The notes under the pieces: model-generated
Seen by the model: the letters and a program-made list of their open reading frames with translations, nothing else
Databases searched by the model: none
What the model was told of the DNA's origin: nothing
Origin: Hoeflea_A sp965228785
GTDB lineage: Bacteria; Pseudomonadota; Alphaproteobacteria; Rhizobiales; Rhizobiaceae
Direction of reading: 5' to 3'
DNA: 64,000 nt
Assembly: GCA_965228785.1 (NCBI GenBank)
Contig: CBDDIF010000001.1
Span: forward strand, 3,162,001 to 3,226,000
Made by a program: the position numbers and the translations under genes
In this document: one piece after another, positions 26,301 through 34,365 of the stretch
Position numbering within the stretch: position 1 is the stretch's first letter
How the letters are laid out: every line of letters begins with the position of its first letter

Positions 26301-27783
26301 AGACGGCGAGGTCGTGCTCGCGGGCGTTTTTGGCGTAGGCGCTGTCGTAATCTATGTCGGCCGGTACCTTTCCGCGGACGTCTTCCCTTCGGACGTCCCA
26401 CAGTTGCTCGAAATGTCGATTGATCTCGAGATACCGGCCGTCCTGGTCCTTGAGAAAAATTTCGGCCGGAGCGTGATCCATGATGGCCCGCAAGCGGGCC
26501 TCGCTATCACGTAGATTGTCTTCCGCCAGCTTGCGTTCCGTTATGTCGATAACGGTGGTTTGGAGCGCGCTATTTCCTTCCCACTCGATGATGCGATTAA
26601 TGCACTCGATCCAGATAATCGAGCCGTCGCTCTTCAGGCACCGCAACCTGTGCCGCGTTGGCAGTAGATCGCGGCCCGGGCTGGCTTCGCGCAAAGGCCG
26701 AATTTGGGCCCAATCCTCTGCGTGAAACAGGTTTTCGATCGAGTCCAGCGCGAGGAACGCGTCGGTATCGGTAAAGCCGAAGGTTTCGGCGCATGCCTGA
26801 TTGGCAAAAACCGGTACCCGGTCGATTGTAACGAGAATTCCCTGAATCGATCCTTCGACCAGTTCCCTGTATCTCTTCCTGCTCTGTCTCAGCGCCTGCA
26901 TGGTGGTTGTGGAGTCGGTCACATCGTACGCCGTTCCGCGATAGCCGAGAAACTCGCCGGTATCGCCGTAAAGCGGTGAACCGCTGATTGAGAGATGGAC
27001 CGTCCCGCCAGAAGCGCGCGGCCGCTCAATTACGATGCCCGCGAACGGCTCCTGACGTTCCATCACTTCGAGATTGGCTTCGAGTGGCACAGCATCGATT
27101 GTTTGCGTGTTTGCGAGCTCACGGCGGGTCTTGCCAATAAATTCATCCGGATCCTCGCCGGTTATCCATCGGATGCCATCTGATACGTAGCTGAACTTGT
27201 GGTCAGGGCCCATTTCCCAAAGGAAGTGGGTTGCGCTGGCTGCGAAGTGTTGAAAATGCTGCTCGGCCCGGATTTGTTTCTCCCGAGCGAGCCGCGCTTC
27301 CGTTACGTCGCAAACAAAGCCGCGTGATCGCACCAAACGACCATATTCATCCTGGACCGGTTCCCTTACCTCGCGGAGGAAGATGGTTTTTCCGTCGGCT
27401 GTCAGCAATCTATATTCGACTTCGAACGGTGAATTGCGCAGTCGCATCTGATTGAGCAGACGGCCGTAGTGTGGACGATCGTCGGGATGCAGACACTGCA
27501 GCAGTGAATCGGATGATCCTAGCGTTTCCTTTACGCGATCGGCGGGGTGTTCAAACAGTGCTGCCAAGCCGGCCGAACATGTCGTACATTGATCGGAGAC
27601 CTCGTCCCACTCATAGAAACCAGAGCGCAACAAAATGCTGGATCGTTCTGCAATTCCGTCACTTGTCGGGCGAATGTCCGGCGACATTTTCAGCCGACGA
27701 TTTTCTTTTTCAAGGTCTGCCAGTCTGGTCTGGAGCTCGGCAATCTGTTCCTGTGCCGAACCGACTGCCTCAAGCTTGCTCAT
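23380..27783 (-). CDS. Multi-PAS hybrid sensor histidine kinase with C-terminal receiver
   Basis: About 1,467 residues from ATG 27783 (a TTG at 27837 would add 18). A short coiled coil (EQIAELQTRLADLEKENRRLK) opens the protein, then roughly eight PAS/PAC modules, several with the family phrases LRAIMDHAPAEIFLKDQDGR and IDITERK. HisKA carries GRLTGGIAHDFNNLLAV (phosphorylatable histidine near residue 1,100). The HATPase_c boxes are NIALNARDAM, VTDTGCGMS and GTGLGLSMVHRF. The C-terminal receiver has ILIVEDESD and the phosphoacceptor in LVFSDIELGG. No transmembrane segment is seen, so it senses cytoplasmic signals. It is divergent from a NarL-type kinase and two response regulators across an AT-rich gap. 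With no DNA-binding output of its own, it may feed a phosphorelay. Confidence 0.92.
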   Translation of the reverse strand: MSKLEAVGSAQEQIAELQTRLADLEKENRRLKMSPDIRPTSDGIAERSSILLRSGFYEWDEVSDQCTTCSAGLAALFEHPADRVKETLGSSDSLLQCLHPDDRPHYGRLLNQMRLRNSPFEVEYRLLTADGKTIFLREVREPVQDEYGRLVRSRGFVCDVTEARLAREKQIRAEQHFQHFAASATHFLWEMGPDHKFSYVSDGIRWITGEDPDEFIGKTRRELANTQTIDAVPLEANLEVMERQEPFAGIVIERPRASGGTVHLSISGSPLYGDTGEFLGYRGTAYDVTDSTTTMQALRQSRKRYRELVEGSIQGILVTIDRVPVFANQACAETFGFTDTDAFLALDSIENLFHAEDWAQIRPLREASPGRDLLPTRHRLRCLKSDGSIIWIECINRIIEWEGNSALQTTVIDITERKLAEDNLRDSEARLRAIMDHAPAEIFLKDQDGRYLEINRHFEQLWDVRREDVRGKVPADIDYDSAYAKNAREHDLAVLREKRMIQRENVVNTAVGRQCLHSTKFPIRNAAGEVTGLGAIVINTTDRWSAEEELRHAHDQLEAKVKDRTAELERLNRVLCESEARLNDAIESISDGFLLFDADERVVLCNNQYRKMFSASSGHVEPGTTLEEMIRAASKNIGDFGKARSIEDWVIRRLSEYRSKHEVNYEQQLPDGRWTLANVRRTSEGGLVCVRTDITERKQAAMALAESEDRLRQAAELAGIGYCIWDSIADTCLYCSEEFARIHGTTVQGYLASARPADEDCPFTHPEDQSVYRNATRRLRNEGRGFGLEYRLRLADGGTRHVRTIVKPVFDEHGDVVQEYLTIQDITAQKTTEIALRNNQDLLMAIIDHAPAEIDVKDADGKFVLINRQMEALFGASREEVIGKSPKDFFGPEAVKICNADDELVLQTGEDITGEKTRRSGDGLERTFVSVKFRIPQFAGGGAAVGRIATDISELKQQEKALRDHQEILETIMNSAPMGITVKDPQSRYHYINPTELRTFGVEGQDYIGKTPKDIMSPENAERIMALDRQVIETGEPLTQYVEQIPINHQMTHRLSAKVPVIVDGKIRFIVTTSLDVTEAKEQERQLRQAQKMEAVGRLTGGIAHDFNNLLAVINGNLLFLRRKGTLDPDLEQHLGAIETAANMGTSLTSELLDFARPRVLAPVPVDFPKLVDGMVKSLFRTLPASIEVKAEFSADLWPLKTDPQQLQNAMFNIALNARDAMPEGGRLTIQARNCDAMPSPSAEDDAAWVEITVTDTGCGMSPDLLDQIFEPFFTTKPTGAGTGLGLSMVHRFVELSGGHIRIASEIDQGTRITILLPRADELQTLSREATRASPAQSDKTILIVEDESDIREIAAEAMRDLGYTVLEAADGEHALELIQADATIALVFSDIELGGNLDGYGLAKKARAMRPGLPVLFCSGNTSSFGSSPGDAKSRARMFRKPYKFEDLGQCICEALETAAKSDGGR

Positions 27784-28235
27784 GTCGGGCACCACTTCAT
27801 TGATTGTCTGGCCAACATCACCCGCGTGTCCGGTCAACGTTATGGCGAGGCTGCACCGAATCCGCTACGCGCACAAGATGCAACGGTCCCGCTGGTTGCT
27901 CGGATCCGCGACGAAAATCTATGCGCGAATCAGTTATCACCTTAGCGACACCAATCTGATCAGGCCTTCTGATCGATCTCTCTGCTGGATTCATGTCTGC
28001 AACCCAAAATAGAATGTACCGACCAGTGTATCCGGATGGCAAGGCGACCGGTTCTCGAAAATTCGCCATGTCCAGATCTCGAGCATAAACCGGATGGCGT
28101 CGGTCAAATGCATCCATGGAACGTTGGTTGCGCAACTCGGTGTCATATTCGGTCCTCGGGGTGCGGCAAACGGAGGTTATGCCTCAGTAAATGACTCTGG
28201 CTGTTCGATTATAAGTTGCAAATACGTGAATTTGG

Positions 28236-28266
28236 AGTACAATTGAGCTTAGGAAGTATTTGTACT
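28236..28266. repeat. Inverted repeat in the AT-rich divergent region
   Basis: AGTACAA at 28236-28242 and its exact complement TTGTACT at 28260-28266, separated by 17 bp. It may be an operator or a weak hairpin upstream of the NarL-type kinase gene. Confidence 0.4.
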
Positions 28267-28392
28267 TCACATTTCTCGAAAATTGAATCTAATTTTAAGA
28301 ATTTCTTCAGAAAATTGACTTCGGTTTTCCAGTGAATTTTTATGATATCACGCAATTATTACGTCTAGAAATTTTTTGAGACATCTACTGCA

Positions 28393-28416
28393 CTATAAGA
28401 ACTTATAGTTTTTTTT
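28393..28416 (+). terminator. Palindrome followed by T-tract (terminator-like or operator)
   Basis: CTATAAGAACTTATAG is a perfect 16-bp palindrome immediately followed by eight T. The shape is terminator-like on the plus strand, but the stem is AT-rich and weak and no gene ends upstream. An operator or a leader attenuator for the kinase at 28548 is equally possible. Confidence 0.3.
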
Positions 28417-28547
28417 GTGCTATGCATCAATCTTGATAGTTGCGCACAAGCCACAAACCTGAATAAAATTCATATTAGCGCCGGTCAAACTGACAGGTGC
28501 GGTGACATCACCGGCCGGATGTTGACCGGCTAGCGGCGGAGCCAACT

Positions 28548-29840
28548 ATGGGGGACTTCATGACGAGTGTTCTTCTGGCTGACCTGGACGACTGCACAGC
28601 AATCGGTCAGGAAATCGAACTACCTGGATCTGGCGCGATGGAAATCGCGTTGGATCTTCAACCGTATCGAGAGGAGAATGCGCTCGACGCACTGGCAGTA
28701 GCCTTGTCAGGGCGTCTTGATGCGTTGTCTGATTCACCACTGGCTGGAGACATTGTCTGGGGTCTGCGGACGCTCGCCGACCATGTTCGTGTAGACAGGG
28801 TCTCCTTTGTCGAACTGCCCATTCACCAGAGCCCCGGTCGGGTGCTGTACAACTACCGGCGTACCGGCAGCAAGCTCGGCGAAAAACACGCTTGTCAAAG
28901 CCTTCCGTGGATTTGCGCGGAGCTGAAACGAGGTAACGCGAAGATCCCGACGCAGGTTGATGACCTTCCGCAGGAAGCATCGGCTGACCGGGCGGTTTTC
29001 AAGGCGGACCGAATTGGCAGTTGTATCGCCGTTCCGCTCAAGCGGAACGGCGATACGGTTTTTGGACTCATCTGTGAGGCTACCGGTCGACGTCCCGGTT
29101 GGTCCGCCGAAACACTCAGCTACGTGGCGCTGGCTGGCGACATCATCGCCCACGCGGTCCAGCGTGTGCGCGCCAACGAGACGATTATTGAATTGCGAGG
29201 CCGCCTGGTGGACGCCCAGGAACGCGAACGGCGACGCATTGCCCGCGAACTCCACGATGATGTCAGTCAGCGAATGGCCCATTTGTGTCTCGACCTTGTT
29301 CGGCTCAAAACGCAATGTGAGGTGGGCAATATCGACGTCAAGGAGGTTGCGGAAGAACTGGCCGATCGGACGCGGAATCTTTCTTCGGATATCAGTCGAA
29401 TTTGCCGCGATCTCTACCCAAGCCGCCTTGAGCATATGGACTTGGTTCCGTCGCTTCTTGGATTGTGCGAGGGTTTTTCAAGCCGATACGATCTCGATGT
29501 TCAATTCATCGATGGGCTGGGCGGGGCGAAGGTTTCCGGCGGAACCACGTTCACACTTTATCGCATTGCTCAGGAAGCCCTCCACAATGTGGTCAAGCAC
29601 AGTGGATCCAGCGATGCCATTGTCGGGATCGGCGATCGCGACAATGGCATCGAGATGTCGGTGACTGACTACGGTTCTGGTTTTGATCTGGACGGCATCA
29701 ACGCAGCTGGCGGTGTTGGGCTGAATAGCATCCGCGACCGACTTCAATTGATAGGTGGACGCCTGCACATCGACCCGGGCCCAGGGAATGTGGGAACGAG
29801 TCTGCGAGCCTGGGCTCCGGCCATCGAATCCGCCAACTAA
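28548..29840 (+). CDS. NarL-type sensor histidine kinase with GAF domain
   Basis: 430 residues from ATG 28548; ATG 28560, with GGGGGA just upstream, is a possible alternative. A GAF-like domain (~residues 55-205, ending GSCIAVPLKRNGDTVFGLICEATGR) precedes the HisKA_3 dimerisation motif QERERRRIARELHDDVSQRM (H236) and a HATPase_c domain (LYRIAQEALHNVVKHSGSSD; GGVGLNSIRDRLQLIGG). There are no membrane helices, so it is a soluble sensor. It lies 14 bp upstream of a NarL-type response regulator, its obvious partner. The signal is unknown. Confidence 0.9.
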   Translation: MGDFMTSVLLADLDDCTAIGQEIELPGSGAMEIALDLQPYREENALDALAVALSGRLDALSDSPLAGDIVWGLRTLADHVRVDRVSFVELPIHQSPGRVLYNYRRTGSKLGEKHACQSLPWICAELKRGNAKIPTQVDDLPQEASADRAVFKADRIGSCIAVPLKRNGDTVFGLICEATGRRPGWSAETLSYVALAGDIIAHAVQRVRANETIIELRGRLVDAQERERRRIARELHDDVSQRMAHLCLDLVRLKTQCEVGNIDVKEVAEELADRTRNLSSDISRICRDLYPSRLEHMDLVPSLLGLCEGFSSRYDLDVQFIDGLGGAKVSGGTTFTLYRIAQEALHNVVKHSGSSDAIVGIGDRDNGIEMSVTDYGSGFDLDGINAAGGVGLNSIRDRLQLIGGRLHIDPGPGNVGTSLRAWAPAIESAN

Positions 29841-29854
29841 CGAAGGAGGGGGAA

Positions 29855-30556
29855 ATGGTTCCTTCTGGTAGACGACATGTACTCAAGTCCGATCTGCGCA
29901 GCACAAGTGCCCGGCCCGAAAGGCGATCGCGAATCCTGTTGGCCGACGATCACAAATTGATTGGTGCGGCCTTCGAAAATCTGCTGGAAACCGCTCATGA
30001 TGTCATCGGATTGTGCGATGATGGGTTGGCGCTTCTTGCCGCAGCAGAAAAGGCCAAACCCGATATCATTGTTCTGGACATTTCCATGCCGCGTCTCAAT
30101 GGCCTTGACGCCGCACGTCGGCTGAAAAAGGTCCTGCCGCAATGCCGGCTAATCTTTCTGACCATGAACGACGACCCTGAGATGGCTGCCGAGGCTTTTC
30201 GGGCCGGCGCTTCAGGATATTTGCTCAAGACTTCGGATCCGGACGAACTGTTCCAGGCAATCGCCCAAGCGCAACTGGGTCGGACCTACATCACACCGTT
30301 GATCGCCGAAGGCATGGTTCGCGCAATGGCCAACTACAGGGAATCCGAAGATCAGCGGAGCAAGATATCGGCGCGTCAGCGTCAGGTGCTGCAGCTTCTG
30401 GCAGAGGGCAACTCGATGAAGGAGGTCGCGCGTTATCTGAAAATCAGCCAGAGAACTGTCGCATTTCACAAATACCGCATCATGGAGCAACTCGGGCTCA
30501 AGACCACCGCGGATCTGGTCCGCTTTGCCGTTCGAGAGGGAATTGTTGCAACTTAA
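29855..30556 (+). CDS. NarL/FixJ-family response regulator
   Basis: 233 residues from ATG 29855, with GAAGGAGGGGG just upstream. The receiver has the acidic pair in ILLADDHKL, the phosphoacceptor D75 in IIVLDISMPRLNG, and switch residues FLTM and YLLKTSDPDEL. The C-terminal LuxR-type helix-turn-helix (ISARQRQVLQLLAEGNSMKEVARYLKISQRTVAFHKYRIMEQLG) starts near residue 165. A ~25-residue N-terminal extension precedes the receiver. It should be phosphorylated by the HisKA_3 kinase encoded 14 bp upstream. Confidence 0.92.
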   Translation: MVPSGRRHVLKSDLRSTSARPERRSRILLADDHKLIGAAFENLLETAHDVIGLCDDGLALLAAAEKAKPDIIVLDISMPRLNGLDAARRLKKVLPQCRLIFLTMNDDPEMAAEAFRAGASGYLLKTSDPDELFQAIAQAQLGRTYITPLIAEGMVRAMANYRESEDQRSKISARQRQVLQLLAEGNSMKEVARYLKISQRTVAFHKYRIMEQLGLKTTADLVRFAVREGIVAT

Positions 30557-30752
30557 GTATGTATTGCTTGATAGTTTGTGGTCCGATACCGAGTGGCTGA
30601 CGTATGGTAATTGGGGACGGCGGTCGGAGAAGCATCACTTCGACGTTGCCAAAACCCGAGCCACCCCATAATCTTTGGTTTGGGACGGGAAGTTACGTTG
30701 GGCCGCAAACAGTGTTGCATGAGCGGTGCCAGTGTCGAATGGCGGTTAAGAC

Positions 30753-31394
30753 ATGCGGCTTGTTCTTGCGGACGACCACGTTCTGTTTCTGGACGCGCTC
30801 GAATCCTATCTGAACATAATAAAACCAGGAATTGTGGTAGAAAAGGCGCCCGAATTTGAGGCGGCCTTGGAGGTATCAAGGCAATTCGAGCCAGATATAA
30901 TCATGCTCGACCTCAACATGCCCGGCATGAATGGGTTCGAGGGGTTGCGGGAGATGCTGCGCGCTTGTCCTGACGTTCCGGTTGTATTGATGTCGGGGCA
31001 GGCCGACGCTGGCCAGGTTCGAAGAGGCCTGGCGCTTGGTGCCGCCGGCTTTATTCCGAAGGACCTCGACGGACCTGCCATGCTGAAGGCCCTTGAGTTG
31101 GTCCTCAGCGGTGGCGTCTTTGTTCCGACGCTGGCCTTGAGGGACGATGGGGGAGGGGTGAATGATGATGGCCAGGCCTTTACGCCGGATAATCCCCTCA
31201 GCCAGCTCACGCGAAGGCAATTGGATGTTCTGAGACTTCTTTCCCGCGGTTTGACGAACAAGGAGATTGCGCGGGAGCTTGGTGTTAAGGAAGTCACGGT
31301 CGCCGTGCACCTGGGAAGCATATTCCGCAAGCTAAACGTTTCGCGACGCACGGAAGCGGTGTCGGCGTCCGTCAAGCTCGGCATGCAAGTCTGA
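30753..31394 (+). CDS. Second NarL/FixJ-family response regulator
   Basis: 213 residues. The receiver begins at residue 1 (MRLVLADDHVLFLDALESYL), phosphoacceptor D53 in IIMLDLNMPGMNG, switch lysine in GFIPKDLDG. The LuxR-type helix-turn-helix is in the last 70 residues (LTRRQLDVLRLLSRGLTNKEIARELGVKEVTVAVHLGSIFRKLNVSRR). It lies 196 bp after the first regulator, so it may have its own promoter. No second dedicated kinase is adjacent, so it may share the NarL-type kinase or take phosphate from the large hybrid kinase. Confidence 0.9.
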   Translation: MRLVLADDHVLFLDALESYLNIIKPGIVVEKAPEFEAALEVSRQFEPDIIMLDLNMPGMNGFEGLREMLRACPDVPVVLMSGQADAGQVRRGLALGAAGFIPKDLDGPAMLKALELVLSGGVFVPTLALRDDGGGVNDDGQAFTPDNPLSQLTRRQLDVLRLLSRGLTNKEIARELGVKEVTVAVHLGSIFRKLNVSRRTEAVSASVKLGMQV

Positions 31395-31546
31395 GAACCG
31401 CGGTCCGATCACGGTCATCCCCCGGAATACCATAGTATCTCGGCGCCTGATGCAGGTTGCGCAGCTCTACGCGATGGGCAACACTGGCTCTTCTTAAGGT
31501 GGCATGGTCGAGAAGCCCTGTGACCCTCTGGACGAAGCGAACCTTT

Positions 31547-33130
31547 TCAAGACGCTTTCACGTCGACTTCGACCAATACGGGGCCTTGGTGGGTCGTAGC
31601 CCTCGCAACCGCTGCCCGCAGGTCTTCTGCTGTTTTGCCACAGCGCTCAAACGGCATTTCGCAAGCGGCAGCGATGGCTGAAAAATCTGGCGGCGTGGGA
31701 TCGCAGCCGATAACAGCAACGTCTGCTTCGCGCATCCAGTTGGCGATTTCCTGATAACCCTGGTTGTTCCACACGATGAAGACGATCGGCAGGTTCTCGT
31801 CCTTCGCAACCATCAGTTCCGAGAGCGTGAACTGAGCTCCGCCATCGCCGACAAGGCAAAGCACCGTCGCATCAGGCGCGGCAAGAGCCGCGCCAATCGC
31901 GGCCGGGATGGCGTAGCCGAGCGCTCCAAATCCGGTTGCGGCGTTGAACCAGCCGCCGACGCGGTCATGGTCGTAGTAGGTGTTGCCGGCGTAGATGAGT
32001 TGGGTGGAATCACCAACCATGATGGCCCCCGGCACGGCCTCTCTCAGTGCGTCGAGTAGGCCTATCAGACGGCGCGTCTCCGAGCTCAGCTCTGCCAGCG
32101 CCTGTTTGCGCGTTGCCGCCGCGCGGTCGGCGCCACCACGGGTCCCACCAATTGCAAGAAGGCCCAATAGAGTGCCGATGGTTGGGCGAGCATCGGCGTG
32201 AATCGCCAGTTGCGCTTTTGGCTGCATCAGCTGAAATGGACAGATGTCGACACGAATGAGTGTATTGAATTTGGGGTGGACGTCGGCCTGGTTGAAGCCG
32301 TAGTCGGTTTCACCGATTTCCGTTCCCAGTGCCAGAACCATGTCTGAATTCTCGATCAACTGCCGGACCACATCGAGGCTTGGACTTGCCGGTACGGCCA
32401 ACGGGTGGCCATGCAGTGCACCGCGTGCATTGACAGTCAGAACCACCGGTGCGTCGAGACGCTCGGCCAGGCGTTGCAACTCCGGTACCGCGCCGCGGGT
32501 GCCGCCTCCCGCCAAAATGACCGGCTGTTTCGCCGCGCCCAGCAGATCGGCAGCCTTTGCAAGCAAATCGGAATCAGCCTCCAGTGGAATCGGAGCGGAT
32601 GCGACGGTGACGGGCAGGGTGCTCTCGTGTCCCGCTACGTCAAGCGGGATCTCGACGTGCGCCGGGCCGGGACGTCCCGTAGTAAATGCCGCAAAGACCC
32701 GGTCCAGCATTAGCGCGAGGTCGGTCGGTTTCTCCACTCGGTCGGACGTCAGGGCCACACTGCGAGCCAACGCTTGCTGGTCGGGCAACTCGTGCAACAG
32801 TCCGAGGCCCTTTCCCAGGTTCGCAAGTGCATTGACCCCGGACAGCACTAGCATTGGAACGCTGTCGGCGCGTGCCTGTGCCATCGGAGTGAGCGTGTTG
32901 GTCAGTCCGGGACCGGTAATCACCAAGGCAACGCCCGGTTTCCCGGAAACGCGGGCATATCCGTCGGCCATGAAACCGGCGCCCTGTTCGTGCCGCGGCG
33001 TGATGTGGCGAATACCTGATGCGGCAAGGCCACGGTAGAGTTCGACGGTGTGGACGCCGGGGATACCAAACACAACGGTCACGTCGCGCGCAACCAGATG
33101 CTCGATCAGCGCTTCTCCGATCGTGCTCAT
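31547..33130 (-). CDS. aruI: ThDP-dependent decarboxylase, AruI-like (5-guanidino-2-oxopentanoate decarboxylase)
   Basis: 527 residues, acetolactate synthase/benzoylformate decarboxylase superfamily. Seen: N-terminal IGEALIEHLVARDVTVVFGIPG, the catalytic glutamate region ITPRHEQGAGFMADGYARVSG, the central FAD/DHS-like domain, and the ThDP-binding motif CLVGDGGAQFTLSELMVA ending in IVWNN. Its ATG overlaps the stop of the upstream aminotransferase (ATGA), so they act together. AruH transaminates arginine to 2-ketoarginine and AruI decarboxylates it to 4-guanidinobutyraldehyde; the pairing here matches that pathway. Another 2-oxoacid as substrate is possible. Downstream enzymes (aldehyde dehydrogenase, guanidinobutyrase) are not in the window. 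Confidence 0.75.
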   Translation of the reverse strand: MSTIGEALIEHLVARDVTVVFGIPGVHTVELYRGLAASGIRHITPRHEQGAGFMADGYARVSGKPGVALVITGPGLTNTLTPMAQARADSVPMLVLSGVNALANLGKGLGLLHELPDQQALARSVALTSDRVEKPTDLALMLDRVFAAFTTGRPGPAHVEIPLDVAGHESTLPVTVASAPIPLEADSDLLAKAADLLGAAKQPVILAGGGTRGAVPELQRLAERLDAPVVLTVNARGALHGHPLAVPASPSLDVVRQLIENSDMVLALGTEIGETDYGFNQADVHPKFNTLIRVDICPFQLMQPKAQLAIHADARPTIGTLLGLLAIGGTRGGADRAAATRKQALAELSSETRRLIGLLDALREAVPGAIMVGDSTQLIYAGNTYYDHDRVGGWFNAATGFGALGYAIPAAIGAALAAPDATVLCLVGDGGAQFTLSELMVAKDENLPIVFIVWNNQGYQEIANWMREADVAVIGCDPTPPDFSAIAAACEMPFERCGKTAEDLRAAVARATTHQGPVLVEVDVKAS

Positions 33131-34311
33131 GGTTCTTTTCTCAGATTTTGGGCATGGGTCACAATGCGGTCACACGCTGTTCCAAAGCTGTTGTCATCGA
33201 CAGTCAAGGCTATCCTCACCCAGTTTAGGGCGCCTTCACCGAAGGAACTCCCGGGCATGACCGCGACGCCCTGCCGCTCTAGTAGGTCCAGCGCGTAGGC
33301 CTGCCCGTCGAGACCGGTGGCTGAGATATCAACCATTGCGAACATTCCTGCTTCCGGCGGATGCACCTTCAGGTCAGACCCGGTGTCGAGCCGCTGTTTT
33401 AACATTGCAGCTCGCGCTGCGTATCGCTGACTCATTCCAGCTGCCACTGTCGATCCCTGCCGGATGGCCTGCTCTGTCATGTCGGCCGTAAAGGGCGGAT
33501 TGCCGAACAGCATTGTCTCTGAGAGCGGCAGCAGTGACCGGGCGAATTCTGCGGGGCCGACACACCAGCCGCTGCGGAAACCGGGTGCGGCATGGGATTT
33601 CGAGATGGACGACGCGACGATAGTCCGGTCGGCAACTTCCGGCAAAGATAGTGGCGATGGTGGATCGGATCCGTCGAAGGTCAGTGCTGCGTAGACCTCA
33701 TCGCTGACAATCCAGAAATCATGCTGGAGTGCCAATTCGCCGATCGCACGCAGATCTTCATACGTCATGATGGCGCCGGTCGGATTGTGAGGCGTGGTCA
33801 GCAGTATCGCCCGGGTTCTCGGCGTTAGCCGCTCTTTCACATCGGCCGCTCGCATCCGAAACCCACTTTCCGGCCGCAATGGCACAGTTGAGAGATCTGC
33901 GCCGGTGGCGCGGATTAGCCCCTCGTAGGTCGCGTAGAAAGGATCGCTGACGAGGACTTCATCGCCGACCTCAGCGACTCCCATCAAAACCGCAAACAGT
34001 GCCGTCTGCGTGCCGGGGAAGCACAGAATCTGCCCGGCTCCGATCGGACGACCGGACTTTTGCGAGTAATGCTCAGCCAGCGCGGAGCGAAGGCTGAATT
34101 CCCCCTGTCCGCTTGAATAAGTGGTCCTACCGCGCCGCATGGCGTCACAGGCCGCGTCGACAAGTTCCGTCGGCGCTGTAATGTCGGGTTCGCCGATGGT
34201 AAGTTGGATTATTTGCCGCCCGCTGGCGGAGAGCTTGCGAGCGCGTCGGTGGACATCCCATTTGTCGCTGCCGAGTCCGGCAAGCCGGCGGGTAATATCC
34301 GTTTGCTTCAT
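33127..34311 (-). CDS. aruH: Class I/II PLP aminotransferase, AruH-like (arginine:pyruvate transaminase)
   Basis: 394 residues. Fold-type I aminotransferase: IIQLTIGEPDITAP, substrate-binding YSSGQGEFSLR, TTPHNPTGAIM (asparagine of the PLP pocket), WIVSDEVYAALTFDG (aspartate), and the PLP lysine in ASSISKSHAAPGFRSGWCVGP. The N-terminus (ITRRLAGLGSDKWDVHRRARKL) resembles AruH-type arginine transaminases. It is the first gene of a coupled pair with the AruI-like decarboxylase, and both run in the same direction as the DMT exporter that precedes them by 54 bp. A general aromatic or aspartate aminotransferase is the alternative. Confidence 0.75.
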   Translation of the reverse strand: MKQTDITRRLAGLGSDKWDVHRRARKLSASGRQIIQLTIGEPDITAPTELVDAACDAMRRGRTTYSSGQGEFSLRSALAEHYSQKSGRPIGAGQILCFPGTQTALFAVLMGVAEVGDEVLVSDPFYATYEGLIRATGADLSTVPLRPESGFRMRAADVKERLTPRTRAILLTTPHNPTGAIMTYEDLRAIGELALQHDFWIVSDEVYAALTFDGSDPPSPLSLPEVADRTIVASSISKSHAAPGFRSGWCVGPAEFARSLLPLSETMLFGNPPFTADMTEQAIRQGSTVAAGMSQRYAARAAMLKQRLDTGSDLKVHPPEAGMFAMVDISATGLDGQAYALDLLERQGVAVMPGSSFGEGALNWVRIALTVDDNSFGTACDRIVTHAQNLRKEP

Positions 34312-34365
34312 GTTTGCCTCGCAGTGTCGCTCAGGTTCAGTCCGACGATGTTCATGCCAACCTGC

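Larger units (their letters stand above)
27784..28547. other. Long AT-rich divergent intergenic region
   Basis: About 760 bp between divergent kinase genes. From about 28,190 to 28,480 the base composition drops sharply to AT-rich with A/T runs, unlike the rest of the window. It contains a 7-bp inverted repeat (28236-28266) and a perfect 16-bp palindrome followed by eight T (28393-28416). Several short frames exist but none has a ribosome site plus plausible composition. Likely a shared regulatory region, possibly bound by nucleoid proteins such as MucR or H-NS-like factors. Confidence 0.5.

Noticed and set aside
27818..28135. 105-codon minus-strand frame overlapping the 5' end of the hybrid kinase gene
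   Set aside because: It overlaps the likely kinase start, has no clear ribosome site, and resembles no family I know.
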